Origin: Longimicrobiales bacterium
GTDB taxonomy: Bacteria > Gemmatimonadota > Gemmatimonadetes > Longimicrobiales > Gaopeijiaceae
NCBI GenBank assembly: GCA_958296005.1
Contig: CATQHQ010000001.1
Coordinates: 636,134 to 700,133, forward strand
Length of the DNA stretch: 64,000 bases
Direction of reading: 5' to 3'
Below are positions 18,135 through 27,197 of this stretch, piece by piece. Each line of letters starts with the position of its first letter. Position 1 is the stretch's first letter. A program made the position numbers and the translations under genes. The notes beneath the pieces are model-generated. The model saw nothing but the letters and a program-made list of their open reading frames with translations, searched no databases and was not told where the DNA came from.

Positions 18135-19709
18135 ATGATCGACCCGGCAAAGGGTGGCGGCGTTCCTCGTCCCAGCGTCGAGCCCGACGTGCTGGTGTTG
18201 GGCGGTGGGCCGTCGGGAAGCGCGGCGGCGCGCCTGTTGGCGGCGTGGGGGATCGACGTTGTGCTCGTCGAGCGTTCGCCGACGCCTGCGGACTCCAGCC
18301 GAGCCCTCGCCGAGTCGTTGCCCCCGAGCGCTCGAAAGGCGCTGGCGGCTACCGGTCTCCTCGGGCTCGTGGAGGCAGGGGGGTTCCACCCCAACACGGG
18401 GAACACCGCTCTCTGGGACGGTGAGCGACGCAGCGACGGCTTTGGTTGGGGGGCCGTCGGATTCCACGTCCTCCGGTCGCACTTCGACAAGCTGTTGCGG
18501 GCGGCGGCTGCGGACGCGGGGGCCACCGTCGCGGCGGGAACGGCCCTGCCTCCAGTGCAGACCGAACGCCGCAGATGGATCGTTCCGGTCGAATGGAAGA
18601 CGAGCGGCTGGCCGGCCCAACTACGGCCCAAGTGGCTGCTGGACTGCACGGGCAGGACCGGGGTGCTGGCGCGACGGCACCGGGTCCTGGAGCGGGAAGC
18701 CCCGACCTTGGCGGTCCTGCGACGCTACCGGGCGCGGTCGGACGCGGCCGGGTGGCCCGGCATCGACCCCGGCCATGCACTGGCAGAGAGCTTCGAGCGC
18801 GGTTGGGCTTGGTCGGTCCCCACATCGGAGACGGAGCGGCACGTGGCAGTCATGCTCGACCCGGAGCTTCACCCGGTCATGGCCGATGCGCCCCACTTGT
18901 CGGCAGCCTTTGAAGCCGAAGTGGCGTCCACTCGCCTGATCCGCCAGGTAGTGAAGGGAGGGCACCCGGTCGGCGAGGCGTGGGCGGTTGCCGCGTCGAT
19001 GTACTCGTCGTCGTCCGCAGCCGACGGCCGCGCGCTGCTCGTTGGAGACGCCGCGTCCTTCGCCGATCCGATGTCCTCCTATGGCGTCAAGAAGGCGCTG
19101 GCCTCGGCTTGGCTGGCCGCGGTGGTCGTGCACACGGCGATCCGCGACCCGGCGATGGAAGACGCGGCGGTGGCGTTCTACCGTCAGCGGGAACGCGAGA
19201 TGTACACGGCGATGCGGGATGGGCTGGCGGCGCAGGTTCAGGCGCCGAGAGAGTCGGCCGACCGGACCGCGCCGTCGTTCTGGGAGAGGCGGGCTACTTG
19301 GCTGGCGGACCGCGCTGGCCCTGCGGCCGGGCTCGCCGCCGGGTCCGTCGCCGGCACCCGGCTTCGCGACGACCCCGCGGTCGTGTCCGCCTTTCGCGCC
19401 CTTCGCGCTGGCTCCGGCCTGCTTCGCGCCGGCAACAGCCGCACGGTGGAGCGACCCATGGTGGTCGGGAACCGGGTCGTCATGGCGCCGGCGCTGGTCA
19501 CCCCGCGGTTCCCGGAGGGCATCCGCTACCTCCGCGACGTGGACCTTCTCAGGGTGGCCCACATGGCGCCGAGCGGCGGCGACCCCGGCCTCCTCTTCGA
19601 GAAGTACTCCGCGTGGACCGCTCGGGAGGACGCCCCGCCGGTGGATCTGGCAGATTTTCTGGGGGCGTTGGCCGTTCTGGTCGCCGACGGCGTGCTGGTG
19701 CCGCTTTGA
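18135..19709 (+). CDS. qhpG: FAD-dependent monooxygenase, probable QhpG (tryptophan hydroxylation for CTQ cofactor)
   Basis: In characterised quinohemoprotein amine dehydrogenase systems QhpG is a flavin enzyme that hydroxylates the tryptophan of the small subunit QhpC on the way to cysteine tryptophylquinone. This 524-residue protein has the dinucleotide motif GGGPSGSAAARLLA near its N-terminus. The second flavin motif is LLVGDAASFADPMSSYGVKKAL, the pattern of halogenase/geranylgeranyl-reductase-like monooxygenases. ATG 18135 is preferred to the TTG at 18096 because the fold begins right after it; neither has a strong ribosome site. Immediate position ahead of qhpA-D-C-B supports the QhpG call, which is otherwise inferred from context plus fold. 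Confidence 0.78.
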   Translation: MIDPAKGGGVPRPSVEPDVLVLGGGPSGSAAARLLAAWGIDVVLVERSPTPADSSRALAESLPPSARKALAATGLLGLVEAGGFHPNTGNTALWDGERRSDGFGWGAVGFHVLRSHFDKLLRAAAADAGATVAAGTALPPVQTERRRWIVPVEWKTSGWPAQLRPKWLLDCTGRTGVLARRHRVLEREAPTLAVLRRYRARSDAAGWPGIDPGHALAESFERGWAWSVPTSETERHVAVMLDPELHPVMADAPHLSAAFEAEVASTRLIRQVVKGGHPVGEAWAVAASMYSSSSAADGRALLVGDAASFADPMSSYGVKKALASAWLAAVVVHTAIRDPAMEDAAVAFYRQREREMYTAMRDGLAAQVQAPRESADRTAPSFWERRATWLADRAGPAAGLAAGSVAGTRLRDDPAVVSAFRALRAGSGLLRAGNSRTVERPMVVGNRVVMAPALVTPRFPEGIRYLRDVDLLRVAHMAPSGGDPGLLFEKYSAWTAREDAPPVDLADFLGALAVLVADGVLVPL

Positions 19710-19735
19710 CGTCGAGCGAGAGTCCGTGCTATATC
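19706..19735 (+). promoter_or_regulatory. Sigma-70-like promoter for qhpA and following genes
   Basis: TTGACG (19706-19711, overlapping the qhpG stop), 18-base spacer, TATATC (19730-19735). The predicted start near 19742 leaves a leader of about 33 bases before ATG 19775. This would let the structural and maturation genes be expressed separately from qhpG. Confidence 0.55.
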
Positions 19736-19774
19736 AATCGGGCTTTGGAACCCTCAAGGAAGGACAGTCGCCGG

Positions 19775-21520
19775 ATGAGCCAGTCGATCGTTCGCGCCCG
19801 CACGACCGTCCCGTTGCTCGCCATTTCCCTCTTGGCCGGCGCGCCGATCGCCGCCTCCGCACCGGCCGCCGCCTCCCCAGGCCAGGCCCCAGCCGACACC
19901 ACGGGCATCCCCGTCCGCGACGAGATCGTCGTGGACGCCTGCCAGCGTTGCCACGCGGTGGACGACGACGGCATGATGACCCGCGTCTCCTACATGCGGA
20001 AGACGCCGGAGGGTTGGCAGCAGTCGATCCGGCGCATGGTGATGCTGAACGACGTCGAGCTGGAGCCCGAGACGGCCCGGGAGGTCGTTCGCTACTTGGC
20101 GGACAACCATGGGGTTGCCCCGGCGGAGCTGCGGCCCAGCCGCTTCGAGGTGGAGCGCCGACTGATCGATTGGAGCTACGACGCCGACCGCGACGTGGCG
20201 TACACCTGCAGCCGTTGCCACTCCATGGGGCGTGTGATCACCCAGCGACGGAGCACCGAGGAGTGGGAGCTGCTCATGGCGATGCATCGCGGCTACTACC
20301 CCTTGTCCGACACTCAGGGGTTTCGGCGGATCGGACCGCCGGACCCTGACGCGACCGACACCCGTCACCCCATGGACAAGGCCGTCGCGCACTTCTCGAA
20401 AGCGTTCCCGCTGACCACGCCGGAGTGGACGTCTTGGTCGGCGACGATGCGGCCGCCTCGCTTGGCGGGCATGTGGGCGCTTCGGGGCCACGACCCGGGG
20501 AACGGACCGATCTACGGGACGATCGAGATCGCGCCCGGCGCCGACGAGGCCAGCTTCACGACTCGTGCGGAGTACGTCAACGCCCGCACGGGCGAGAGGT
20601 CCGAACGGAGCGGACGCGGCATCGTCTACACCGGCTTCCAGTGGCGAGGGCGGTCGTTCGAGGACGGCGACCCCGACGACGCGCTTCGGGAAGTCATGAT
20701 GGTGGAGCGAGGATGGAATCAGATCGACGGGCGCTGGTTCGCCGGCGACTACGACGAGTTCGGTCCCGACGTGACGCTGCTTAGGGCGGACGGTCCCGTT
20801 CCGCTGGGCGTGTATCCGGTCTCCCTGCGGGCCGGAACCGAGCGCGCCGCCGTCCGGGTCTACGGCGCCAACCTGCCGCCGGGGCTCGGCGCGGAGGAGG
20901 TGGACTTCGGTCCCGGCGTGGAGATCCTGACGGTCTCGGCGAGCGACCCGCAGATGCTGACCGCCGAAGTGTCGGTGGACGGGGACGCCGCTCCGGGCGC
21001 CCGGGACGTGTACATAGCCGGACGGGCCGTTCCCGGCAGCTTGACCGTGTACGAGGCGGTGGATCGGATAGCCGTGAGCCCCGAGGCGGGGATGGCTCGG
21101 CTGGGCGGAGGCGCCTTCCCCAAGGGCTACGCCCAGTTCGGGGCGACGGCGTTCAGCAACGGACCCGACGGAGAGCCTGCGACCGAGGACGACTTGAATT
21201 TGGGAGAGGTGGACGTGGCATGGTCGGTGGAGGAGTACGCCGCCGTATTCGACGACGACGACATCGAGTACGTGGGCACGCTGGACCAGAACGGCCGCTT
21301 CGAGCCGGCGATCGACGGTCCCAACCCGGATCGCGCGGGCAGCCGCAACAACGTGGGCGACGTATGGGTGGTGGCGACGTACGCCGGGCCCGACGGCAAC
21401 GAGGTGCGGGGGCGCGCCCACCTGATCGTGACCGTGCCTCTGTACATGCGCTGGGAGCCGTGGCGAGTTACGGAAGGTCCCCCGCGCCTGCCCAGGAGGA
21501 CGGGAGGACCAGCGCGATGA
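19775..21520 (+). CDS. qhpA: Quinohemoprotein amine dehydrogenase alpha subunit (diheme cytochrome c)
   Basis: Periplasmic subunit that takes electrons from the quinone cofactor and passes them on through two c-type hemes. ATG 19775 has AAGGAAGG upstream and yields a signal peptide ending near AASA. The 581-residue product has heme motifs CQRCH (56-60) and CSRCH (145-149). Several beta-sandwich domains follow, as in the known alpha subunit (APGADEASFTTRAEYVNART, VYGANLPPGLGAEEVDF, VSPEAGMARLGGG). Its order A-D-C-B with the following genes is that of characterised amine dehydrogenase operons. The stop overlaps the qhpD start as ATGA. Confidence 0.93.
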   Translation: MSQSIVRARTTVPLLAISLLAGAPIAASAPAAASPGQAPADTTGIPVRDEIVVDACQRCHAVDDDGMMTRVSYMRKTPEGWQQSIRRMVMLNDVELEPETAREVVRYLADNHGVAPAELRPSRFEVERRLIDWSYDADRDVAYTCSRCHSMGRVITQRRSTEEWELLMAMHRGYYPLSDTQGFRRIGPPDPDATDTRHPMDKAVAHFSKAFPLTTPEWTSWSATMRPPRLAGMWALRGHDPGNGPIYGTIEIAPGADEASFTTRAEYVNARTGERSERSGRGIVYTGFQWRGRSFEDGDPDDALREVMMVERGWNQIDGRWFAGDYDEFGPDVTLLRADGPVPLGVYPVSLRAGTERAAVRVYGANLPPGLGAEEVDFGPGVEILTVSASDPQMLTAEVSVDGDAAPGARDVYIAGRAVPGSLTVYEAVDRIAVSPEAGMARLGGGAFPKGYAQFGATAFSNGPDGEPATEDDLNLGEVDVAWSVEEYAAVFDDDDIEYVGTLDQNGRFEPAIDGPNPDRAGSRNNVGDVWVVATYAGPDGNEVRGRAHLIVTVPLYMRWEPWRVTEGPPRLPRRTGGPAR

Positions 21521-22959
21521 ACGCCGGACAAACTGCTCTGCTGGCGCAGCGGGAGTTCCATCCCTTCGAGGCGGGTGGCGAAACGTTCGTCTACTTGGTC
21601 CCGTCGGCGGCGGTCTTCCACTTGGACGACCCTTCCCGGGCGGTTCTGCAAGCCCTCGACCAAGGCCCCACCGACGAGCACGGCTTGGTCGCGTCGCTGG
21701 AGGGCCCCTTCGGCGCAAGCGCGGTGCGCAGCAGCATCGCCGAGCTGACTCGCGTGCAGGCGATCGGCCCGGCCACCGCGCCCAAGGACGTCGTCCCTCG
21801 GGTTTTGCCCCAGGCCGGCTTCCCCCTCACCACGATGGTCCTCAACGTCACGAACAAGTGCAACTTGGCGTGCACGTACTGCTACGAGTACGGCGAGGAC
21901 AAGATCGTCGACACGACGTGCGACACCGCCCCCGCCTACATGAGCGAAGAAACCGCGCGCCAGAGCGTGGACTTCATGTTCGACCAGTCGGGGCCCCTCC
22001 CTATGGCCCACCTGACGTTCTTCGGCGGCGAGACCCTCCTCAACTTCAAGGTCCTGAAGAAGACGCTGGCGTACGCTCGGGAGCGGGCGACGGCTCTGGG
22101 CAAAGAGCTGGACGTCTCCCTGACCACCAACGCGACCCTCCTTCGCGAGGAAGTGATCGAGTGGCTGGCCGACAACGACGTCGGGGTGACGATCAGCATC
22201 GACGGGCCGAAGGAGACCCAGGACAAGTTTCGCGTCTTCAAGAACGGGATGGGCACGTACGAATACGTGCTGCCCAAGATCAAGCAGCTGCTGGAGCGCC
22301 ACCGCAGCCGGCCGATCGGCGCGCGGGTCACTCTGACTCGGCAGACGCTGGACGCGACCCGGATCTTCCACCACCTGCGCAACGAGGTGGGGTTCTGGGA
22401 GGTGGGGTTCGCGCCGGTCACCACAGCGGACGGGCGGGGCTACGCAATAGAGGATACGGGCTTCGACCAGATGCTGGGCCAGTTCGAAGAGCTGGCGCAG
22501 GAGTTCTTGGAGTACGCCGTCGAGGACAGGCATCACGGCTTCTCCAACGTGAGGGACACGCTGGAGGAGATACACAAGGGCGTCAGCAAGGCGTTCCCCT
22601 GCGGGGCCGGCTTGGGGCTCATGGGCGTGGCGACCGACGGCGACGTGGCCCTCTGCCACCGCTTCGCCGGTTCGGACGACCACTCCGTCGGCTCGGTTCA
22701 GCATGGCCTGGACCGGCAGCGCCAGTTCGAGTTTCTGGGGAAGCACCACGTAGCCAACAAGACGGACTGCAACAGCTGCTGGGCCCGGCCCCTCTGCGCC
22801 GGCGGCTGCTACCACGAGGCCCATGTCCGCTACGGCGACACCGGCAAGGCCAACCTGCACTACTGCGACTGGATTCGGAGCTGGACCGACACCTGCCTGA
22901 AGGTCTACGGCGAGATCGCGGTTCGGAACCCGGCGTTTCTGAAGAAGTTCGAGGCTTGA
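21517..22959 (+). CDS. qhpD: Radical SAM/SPASM maturase of QhpC (thioether cross-link former)
   Basis: In the family, QhpD forms the Cys-to-Asp/Glu thioether bonds inside the small subunit QhpC in the cytoplasm. The 480-residue protein has the radical SAM cluster motif CNLACTYCYEYG (Cys 115, 119, 122) and the SAM-binding FFGGETLLN. The C-terminal SPASM region is rich in cysteines (FPCGAGLGL, ALCHRF, CNSCWARPLCAGGCYHE, YCDW) and holds auxiliary Fe-S clusters. ATG 21517 is chosen because of the ATGA overlap with qhpA and GGAGGA/GGGAGGA upstream; the longer track ORF is not needed. Neighbours make the call specific rather than generic SPASM. Confidence 0.94.
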   Translation: MNAGQTALLAQREFHPFEAGGETFVYLVPSAAVFHLDDPSRAVLQALDQGPTDEHGLVASLEGPFGASAVRSSIAELTRVQAIGPATAPKDVVPRVLPQAGFPLTTMVLNVTNKCNLACTYCYEYGEDKIVDTTCDTAPAYMSEETARQSVDFMFDQSGPLPMAHLTFFGGETLLNFKVLKKTLAYARERATALGKELDVSLTTNATLLREEVIEWLADNDVGVTISIDGPKETQDKFRVFKNGMGTYEYVLPKIKQLLERHRSRPIGARVTLTRQTLDATRIFHHLRNEVGFWEVGFAPVTTADGRGYAIEDTGFDQMLGQFEELAQEFLEYAVEDRHHGFSNVRDTLEEIHKGVSKAFPCGAGLGLMGVATDGDVALCHRFAGSDDHSVGSVQHGLDRQRQFEFLGKHHVANKTDCNSCWARPLCAGGCYHEAHVRYGDTGKANLHYCDWIRSWTDTCLKVYGEIAVRNPAFLKKFEA

Positions 22960-22993
22960 TCGGCCGAGGCGAACGAGAAAGGAAGGCACAGAG

Positions 22994-23350
22994 ATGGAGC
23001 ACCTGAGAGCGATCAACCAGAAGGCGGATCGGGTTCGGGCGTACACGGAGGCGCCGTCCACGGAGATCGACGCCCTCGACGTGGAGGCGCTGGAGAGCCG
23101 TCCGCCCGACCCCGCGGGACCCCACATCCCCTTGGGCTGCTCGCTGGTCTTCGCTCCCGGCTGGGAGGTGGATTCCAGCGGCGGGACCGCGGGGCTCTGC
23201 CAGCCGGTGGAGCGGGACCTCTTCGACTGCCACTTGGCCTGCTTCTGGCCCGCGCAGGTGCCCGACCAGCTGAACCACGCGCCGGACTGGACGGGGAAGT
23301 GCGCGGCGGCCCAGAAGGACTGGCGCAAGATCGACCTGGTCTTCCCGTGA
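22994..23350 (+). CDS. qhpC: Quinohemoprotein amine dehydrogenase gamma subunit precursor (CTQ-bearing peptide)
   Basis: Small catalytic subunit that carries cysteine tryptophylquinone and three internal thioether cages. In this 118-residue precursor all eight family residues are present with exact spacing: Cys49-Glu58, Cys69-Asp75, Cys83-Asp91 for the thioether bonds and Cys79-Trp85 for the quinone cofactor. The core reads GCSLVFAPGWEVD, LCQPVERDLFDC, CFWPAQVPDQLN and ends DWRKIDLVFP. The first 40-48 residues are a leader that should be removed after modification; it is longer than the 28 residues described for the Paracoccus protein. An extra Cys103 lies outside the known set. It follows qhpD by 34 bases and its stop overlaps qhpB as GTGA. 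Confidence 0.95.
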   Translation: MEHLRAINQKADRVRAYTEAPSTEIDALDVEALESRPPDPAGPHIPLGCSLVFAPGWEVDSSGGTAGLCQPVERDLFDCHLACFWPAQVPDQLNHAPDWTGKCAAAQKDWRKIDLVFP

Positions 23351-24441
23351 TCCGTCGCCCGGTCGTCGCCTCGGCGCTTGCCTTGGCGCTTGCTCCTGCC
23401 GGCCTCCACGCCCAGAGCGGCGGCAACGGGGTCATCTACTGGGCGGGGTACGACCACGCGATCCACGTCATCGACGAGAGCACGCTGGAGATTGTGGACA
23501 AGATCCCCGTCACGACGGGCATACCCATCACTCTGGCCCTGTCGAAGAACCACGAGCGGGTCTACGTGCTGGACGCCGAGTTCGAGGAGATTGAGACGGT
23601 CGATCTGGGCACCCGCAAGTCGGTGGGCAGCTTCACCCTGAGCCGGGGGCGCTCCCAGGTGCGGATCTGGGGCTTCACGGTGCACCCCGCCGAGGAGTAC
23701 GTGATCCTCAACACGATGCGGTACACGAAGCGCATCGACCGCTGGGAGATCGACGACCCGGTGCTGATCAGGTACGACCTGCAGGCGGGCGAAGTCGTCG
23801 ACACGATTCCGTGGCCCGACGGGGAGAAGCGGGAACGGGTTCGTCTCATGTTCTCCCCTGAAGGCGACTACCTGTACTTCTTCGGCAACGACATCCTGGT
23901 GCTGGAGACGGAGAACTTCACGGAGGCCGATCGCTGGGAGCTTTCGCACCCGCCGGAGGACGGGCTGGGGCGGTTCAACTTCAACTTCCCCGTCAGCCCC
24001 TACGACGAGCCGGGGTTCCACACGGGTCTCTTCTCCTTCACCGATCCTGTGCAGAACCGCCGCATGATGGGAATCGCCAAGGTGGACTTGGCGTCCAAGG
24101 AGTTCGACTTCTACACGCTTGGTCCTCGGGAGCGGGTGAGCTTCCGGCTGGCGCCGGGTGGGAAGAAGGCCTACGGCTTGGTGCAGCAGATCGGGAACTA
24201 CGAGTTCTGGACCTTCGACCTGGAGGGCCGACGCGTGGAGAGCCGCCACCGCTTCCCCGGACGGCCCCGCATGGGCTTGGCGGTCAGCTCCAACGGCGAG
24301 CTCCTCTACGTGTACAACGCGGGCGCCACCATCGACGTCTACGACGCCGCCACCTACGAGAAGCTTCGCACCGTCGCCTACCACGCCGACATGACCGAGT
24401 TCCTGATGATCCCCGAGGGCACGGGGCCGGGAGGGAGCTGA
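23347..24441 (+). CDS. qhpB: Quinohemoprotein amine dehydrogenase beta subunit (beta-propeller)
   Basis: Periplasmic seven-bladed propeller that, in the family, forms the active-site cleft with QhpC. GTG 23347 is chosen because it overlaps the qhpC stop (GTGA) and gives a proper signal peptide MIRRPVVASALALALAPAGLHAQ; the track start at 23299 would be inside qhpC. The 364-residue product contains propeller strand repeats such as NHERVYVLDAEFEEIETVD, GDYLYFFGNDILVLE and NGELLYVYNAGATIDVYDA. Position in the A-D-C-B order and the propeller pattern identify it. Confidence 0.92.
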   Translation: MIRRPVVASALALALAPAGLHAQSGGNGVIYWAGYDHAIHVIDESTLEIVDKIPVTTGIPITLALSKNHERVYVLDAEFEEIETVDLGTRKSVGSFTLSRGRSQVRIWGFTVHPAEEYVILNTMRYTKRIDRWEIDDPVLIRYDLQAGEVVDTIPWPDGEKRERVRLMFSPEGDYLYFFGNDILVLETENFTEADRWELSHPPEDGLGRFNFNFPVSPYDEPGFHTGLFSFTDPVQNRRMMGIAKVDLASKEFDFYTLGPRERVSFRLAPGGKKAYGLVQQIGNYEFWTFDLEGRRVESRHRFPGRPRMGLAVSSNGELLYVYNAGATIDVYDAATYEKLRTVAYHADMTEFLMIPEGTGPGGS

Positions 24442-24485
24442 GCCGGGGAGCTGGGCGACCGGCCACGGGCCTGGGTAGCGGACCA

Positions 24486-26222
24486 GTGGCGGCGTCGCGT
24501 TTGCGGGCTTGGGCGCGTCGCCTGCGTCGGACGCTCTTGGACCCGGATCTTCGCCGAGGGCTGGCCTATATCGTTCCCTACCGGGGTCGGCTGGCGGTCG
24601 TTCTCGCGCTCAATCTGGTGGGAACCGGCTTGGCGCTCTGCGTTCCCTACCTTTCCAAGACGCTGGTGGACGACGCCCTCCTCGGGGGCGACCTCTCGGC
24701 CCTCGCCCGAGTGGTGGGACTGTTCGCGCTGGTGACGGGCGCAAGCTTCGCGCTGAACGTGGCCAGCGGGCTGCGGTATACGAAGGTGTCGGCGGAGATA
24801 CTCTTCGACATGCGACTGGACGTGTACCGGCACCTTCAGCGGCTGTCGCCCCGGTTCTTTGCAAAGACGCCGCTGGGCGACATCATGTCGCGCCTCAACA
24901 ACGACGTGGGGGAGATCCAGCGGGTCCTCTCCGATACGGCGTTGTCGTGGGTGGGCAACGTGGCGTTTCTGGCCGGGACGGTCGGAATGCTGCTGTGGCT
25001 GGACTGGCGGCTGTTCCTTGCGGCAGCGGCGCTGTTGCCTCCGGCCGCTCTGGCGATGGTGCGCTACCGGCGAAGACTGGAGGAACGCGTTCGGGCGATG
25101 CGGGAACGGAGTGCCGAGATCGGCGCGTTCCTGATCGAGACGTTGCGGGGGACGAAGCTCGTGGTTGCGTCCAACGCCCAGGCGCGGGAGTCCGCACGGT
25201 TCCGCCGCCGCAACGACGCCTTCGTGGGGGCGCTCCTCAAGATGCAGCGGCTGCGCTACCTGGCCGGGGGGCTTCCGGGGCTGCTGCTGTCGGCCAGCAC
25301 GGCCGTCGTGTTCCTCTATGGCGGCGCCCGGGTCGTCGCGGGAGACGTGACGCTGGGAACGTTCACGGCCTTCATGGCCTACCAAATGCGGCTGATCGGG
25401 CCTGTCCAGGGCTTGATGGGACTATACGCGGGGTTGGCCACGGCTCGCGTCTCGCTGCGACGAGTCCACCAGCTGCTGGACGAGCCGGTCGAGGTGGCGG
25501 AGGCGAAGCAGCCCGTTCGGCTGGATCGCGCGCGGGGGGATGTCGTCTTCGAGGACGTGTCGTTCGGTCACGGGCGTGGCGGTCCGGTGCTGGAGAGGTT
25601 CCGGCTGGAGGTTGCTCCCGGCGAAGTCGTGGCACTGGCGGGGCCGTCGGGGAGCGGCAAGTCCACCGTGGCGGGGCTGCTCGTCCGCCACATCGACCCG
25701 GACGGGGGACGAGTCCTGCTGGACGGCGTGGACATCCGACGGGTGCGTTTGGCGGATCTGCGAACCCAAGTGGCTGTGGTGGACCAAGACCCGTTTCTCT
25801 TCAACGCCACGATTATGGAGAACGTGCGCTACGCCAAGCCGGGCGCAGAAGAAGCCGCGGTTGAGGAGGCTCTGGAGCGCGCTCGGCTGTCCGACTTCGT
25901 GGCTTCCCTGCCCGACGGCCTCGACACCGAGGTGGGGGAGCACGGCCAAGCCCTGTCCGCCGGCGAGCGCCAGAGGATCGCCATAGCCCGGGCGTTGGTC
26001 GCGGACCCGGCGGTGCTGGTGCTCGACGAGGCCACTGGCCACCTGGACCCGGAGGCGGAAGCTCACGTGATCCGGGCCTACGCAGAAGCCATGCGGGGAC
26101 GCACGACGATCCTCGTGTCTCATCGCTCCGCTCCGCTGCGGGCGGCGAGCCGAGTGGTGGTGTTGCGCAACGGGCGCATCCGCGAGGAGGGCCCGGCGGA
26201 GCAGGACGACCGCAAGTGGTAA
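24486..26222 (+). CDS. qhpF: ABC exporter, transmembrane plus ATPase, probable QhpF
   Basis: Half-transporter of the type I exporter class, 578 residues. An N-terminal six-helix domain contains PYLSKTLVDDALL and DIMSRLNNDVGEIQ. It is followed by an ATPase with GPSGSGKST, Q-loop VDQDPFLFNATIMENVRYA, signature LSAGERQRIAIARAL and VLDEATGHLDPEAE. In amine dehydrogenase operons the ABC protein QhpF is proposed to move modified QhpC to the periplasm, and the gene is in the right place 45 bases after qhpB. GTG start at 24486. Its last 7 bases overlap the first sulfotransferase gene, and a shrunken copy of its 3' end reappears at about 29387-29432. Confidence 0.82.
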   Translation: MAASRLRAWARRLRRTLLDPDLRRGLAYIVPYRGRLAVVLALNLVGTGLALCVPYLSKTLVDDALLGGDLSALARVVGLFALVTGASFALNVASGLRYTKVSAEILFDMRLDVYRHLQRLSPRFFAKTPLGDIMSRLNNDVGEIQRVLSDTALSWVGNVAFLAGTVGMLLWLDWRLFLAAAALLPPAALAMVRYRRRLEERVRAMRERSAEIGAFLIETLRGTKLVVASNAQARESARFRRRNDAFVGALLKMQRLRYLAGGLPGLLLSASTAVVFLYGGARVVAGDVTLGTFTAFMAYQMRLIGPVQGLMGLYAGLATARVSLRRVHQLLDEPVEVAEAKQPVRLDRARGDVVFEDVSFGHGRGGPVLERFRLEVAPGEVVALAGPSGSGKSTVAGLLVRHIDPDGGRVLLDGVDIRRVRLADLRTQVAVVDQDPFLFNATIMENVRYAKPGAEEAAVEEALERARLSDFVASLPDGLDTEVGEHGQALSAGERQRIAIARALVADPAVLVLDEATGHLDPEAEAHVIRAYAEAMRGRTTILVSHRSAPLRAASRVVVLRNGRIREEGPAEQDDRKW

Positions 26223-27040
26223 ACCGGCGGGGCAGGCAGTTGCTGGCGCTTGCGTCGACGCCGGGCGTCGTCCAAGATGTGGCGGGTGCGCTGGTCCGCG
26301 GAAGGCTTGCCCCGGCCCTCCGCATGGCGCGCACGGTTGCTCGACGCGCTGACCTGGGTGCCGAGAAGATTGTTTCTCGACGGTACCGCTATGTCTGGTT
26401 GTGCAACCCGAAGGTCGCTTCGCGCAGCATCAAGTCCGCGCTGTGCAGCGTCACACCGGACGCTGAGGAGTTCAGCGGCATGAGCATCGGCGAAGTCTTC
26501 GCGGTCCGGCCGGACGCTCGTCGCTACCACAGCTTCGCCTTTGTCAGACACCCGTACACCAGGGCGCTGTCGTTCTACGCCGAACTGCATTTCGCGCACA
26601 AAACGTACGCGGAAGCATCTCAGGTGCGGCACAAGAAACAGAAGAGCAACCGGTTCTTCACGGACTATCATGGGTTGTCGGAGACCACCACTGGCTTCGA
26701 CGCGTACTGTGGATGGCTGGCGACGCCCTACGGTTCGGATGCCTTCGCCGACCGCCATTACCTGTCGCAGCACCTGCAAGTGCGGCTGGAGGACGGGCGC
26801 TTGCCCACGTTCGTGGGCCGCTTCGAGACCCTGGACCAGGACTTTGAGCGCGTCGTCCGCGACTTGGGGTTGCCGAAGCCGAAGTTGCCGGTGCTCAATA
26901 CAATGGCGGGTTGGCAGGCGGGGCCGGTCGCGTTGCGAACTGCCCGAGCTGCCATGAGCGAGCGCCTTACGGAGGACAACAAGACGCTGTTGCGCAAGCG
27001 GTATGCGGAGGACTTTGAAGTGGGCGGCTATACCCCATGA
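26216..27040 (+). CDS. Sulfotransferase family protein, array copy 1
   Basis: First of six tandem paralogues. Carbohydrate sulfotransferase-like proteins (sulfotransferase family 2 fold) transfer sulfate from PAPS to sugar hydroxyls. The 274-residue protein has the 5'-phosphosulfate loop CNPKVASRSIKSAL, the 3'-phosphate motif FAFVRHPYTRALSFY and, further on, RHYLSQHLQVR, which fits the family's HW-PQ region. No signal peptide is evident. The GTG start overlaps the qhpF stop by 7 bases, so it may be translated with the qhp operon. The stretch from about 113 to 150 (ELHFAHKTYAEASQVRHKKQ onward) differs strongly from the other copies whereas flanks are nearly the same. GC is visibly lower than in qhpF. 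Confidence 0.82.
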   Translation: MVNRRGRQLLALASTPGVVQDVAGALVRGRLAPALRMARTVARRADLGAEKIVSRRYRYVWLCNPKVASRSIKSALCSVTPDAEEFSGMSIGEVFAVRPDARRYHSFAFVRHPYTRALSFYAELHFAHKTYAEASQVRHKKQKSNRFFTDYHGLSETTTGFDAYCGWLATPYGSDAFADRHYLSQHLQVRLEDGRLPTFVGRFETLDQDFERVVRDLGLPKPKLPVLNTMAGWQAGPVALRTARAAMSERLTEDNKTLLRKRYAEDFEVGGYTP

Positions 27041-27150
27041 CGACGATGCTTGGGCTTGCGGGCCGTGCCGTGCCGGCTTGCCTCCACACGGCGGTGGAGG
27101 GCCGACCGGCGCGACGCTATCTTACCTTACATTTGACGATGCGCCACGCA
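27041..27150 (+). repeat. Array intergenic repeat, copy after sulfotransferase 1
   Basis: Roughly 110 bases beginning after the stop, with GGGCTTGCGGGCCGTGC, then CCTCCAC-ACGGCG-GTGGAGG (27081-27100), a perfect 7-bp stem, and ending TTGACGATGC. The same element follows copies 2, 3 and 6. No T run follows the hairpin, so a standard terminator is not claimed. Confidence 0.8.
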
Positions 27151-27197
27151 ATTGGATCAGAACCCGTTCCTCGAGGAAGCGCGTGAGACACGTCATA

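Noticed and set aside
21127-24384. 1085-codon minus-strand frame across qhpA-B
   Set aside because: It spans several real genes and intergenic overlaps, has no domain signatures, and is explained by codon bias of the + strand qhp genes.
27081-27100. Rho-independent terminator at the array hairpin
   Set aside because: Perfect stem but no run of T follows, and the neighbouring copies keep only part of the pairing.
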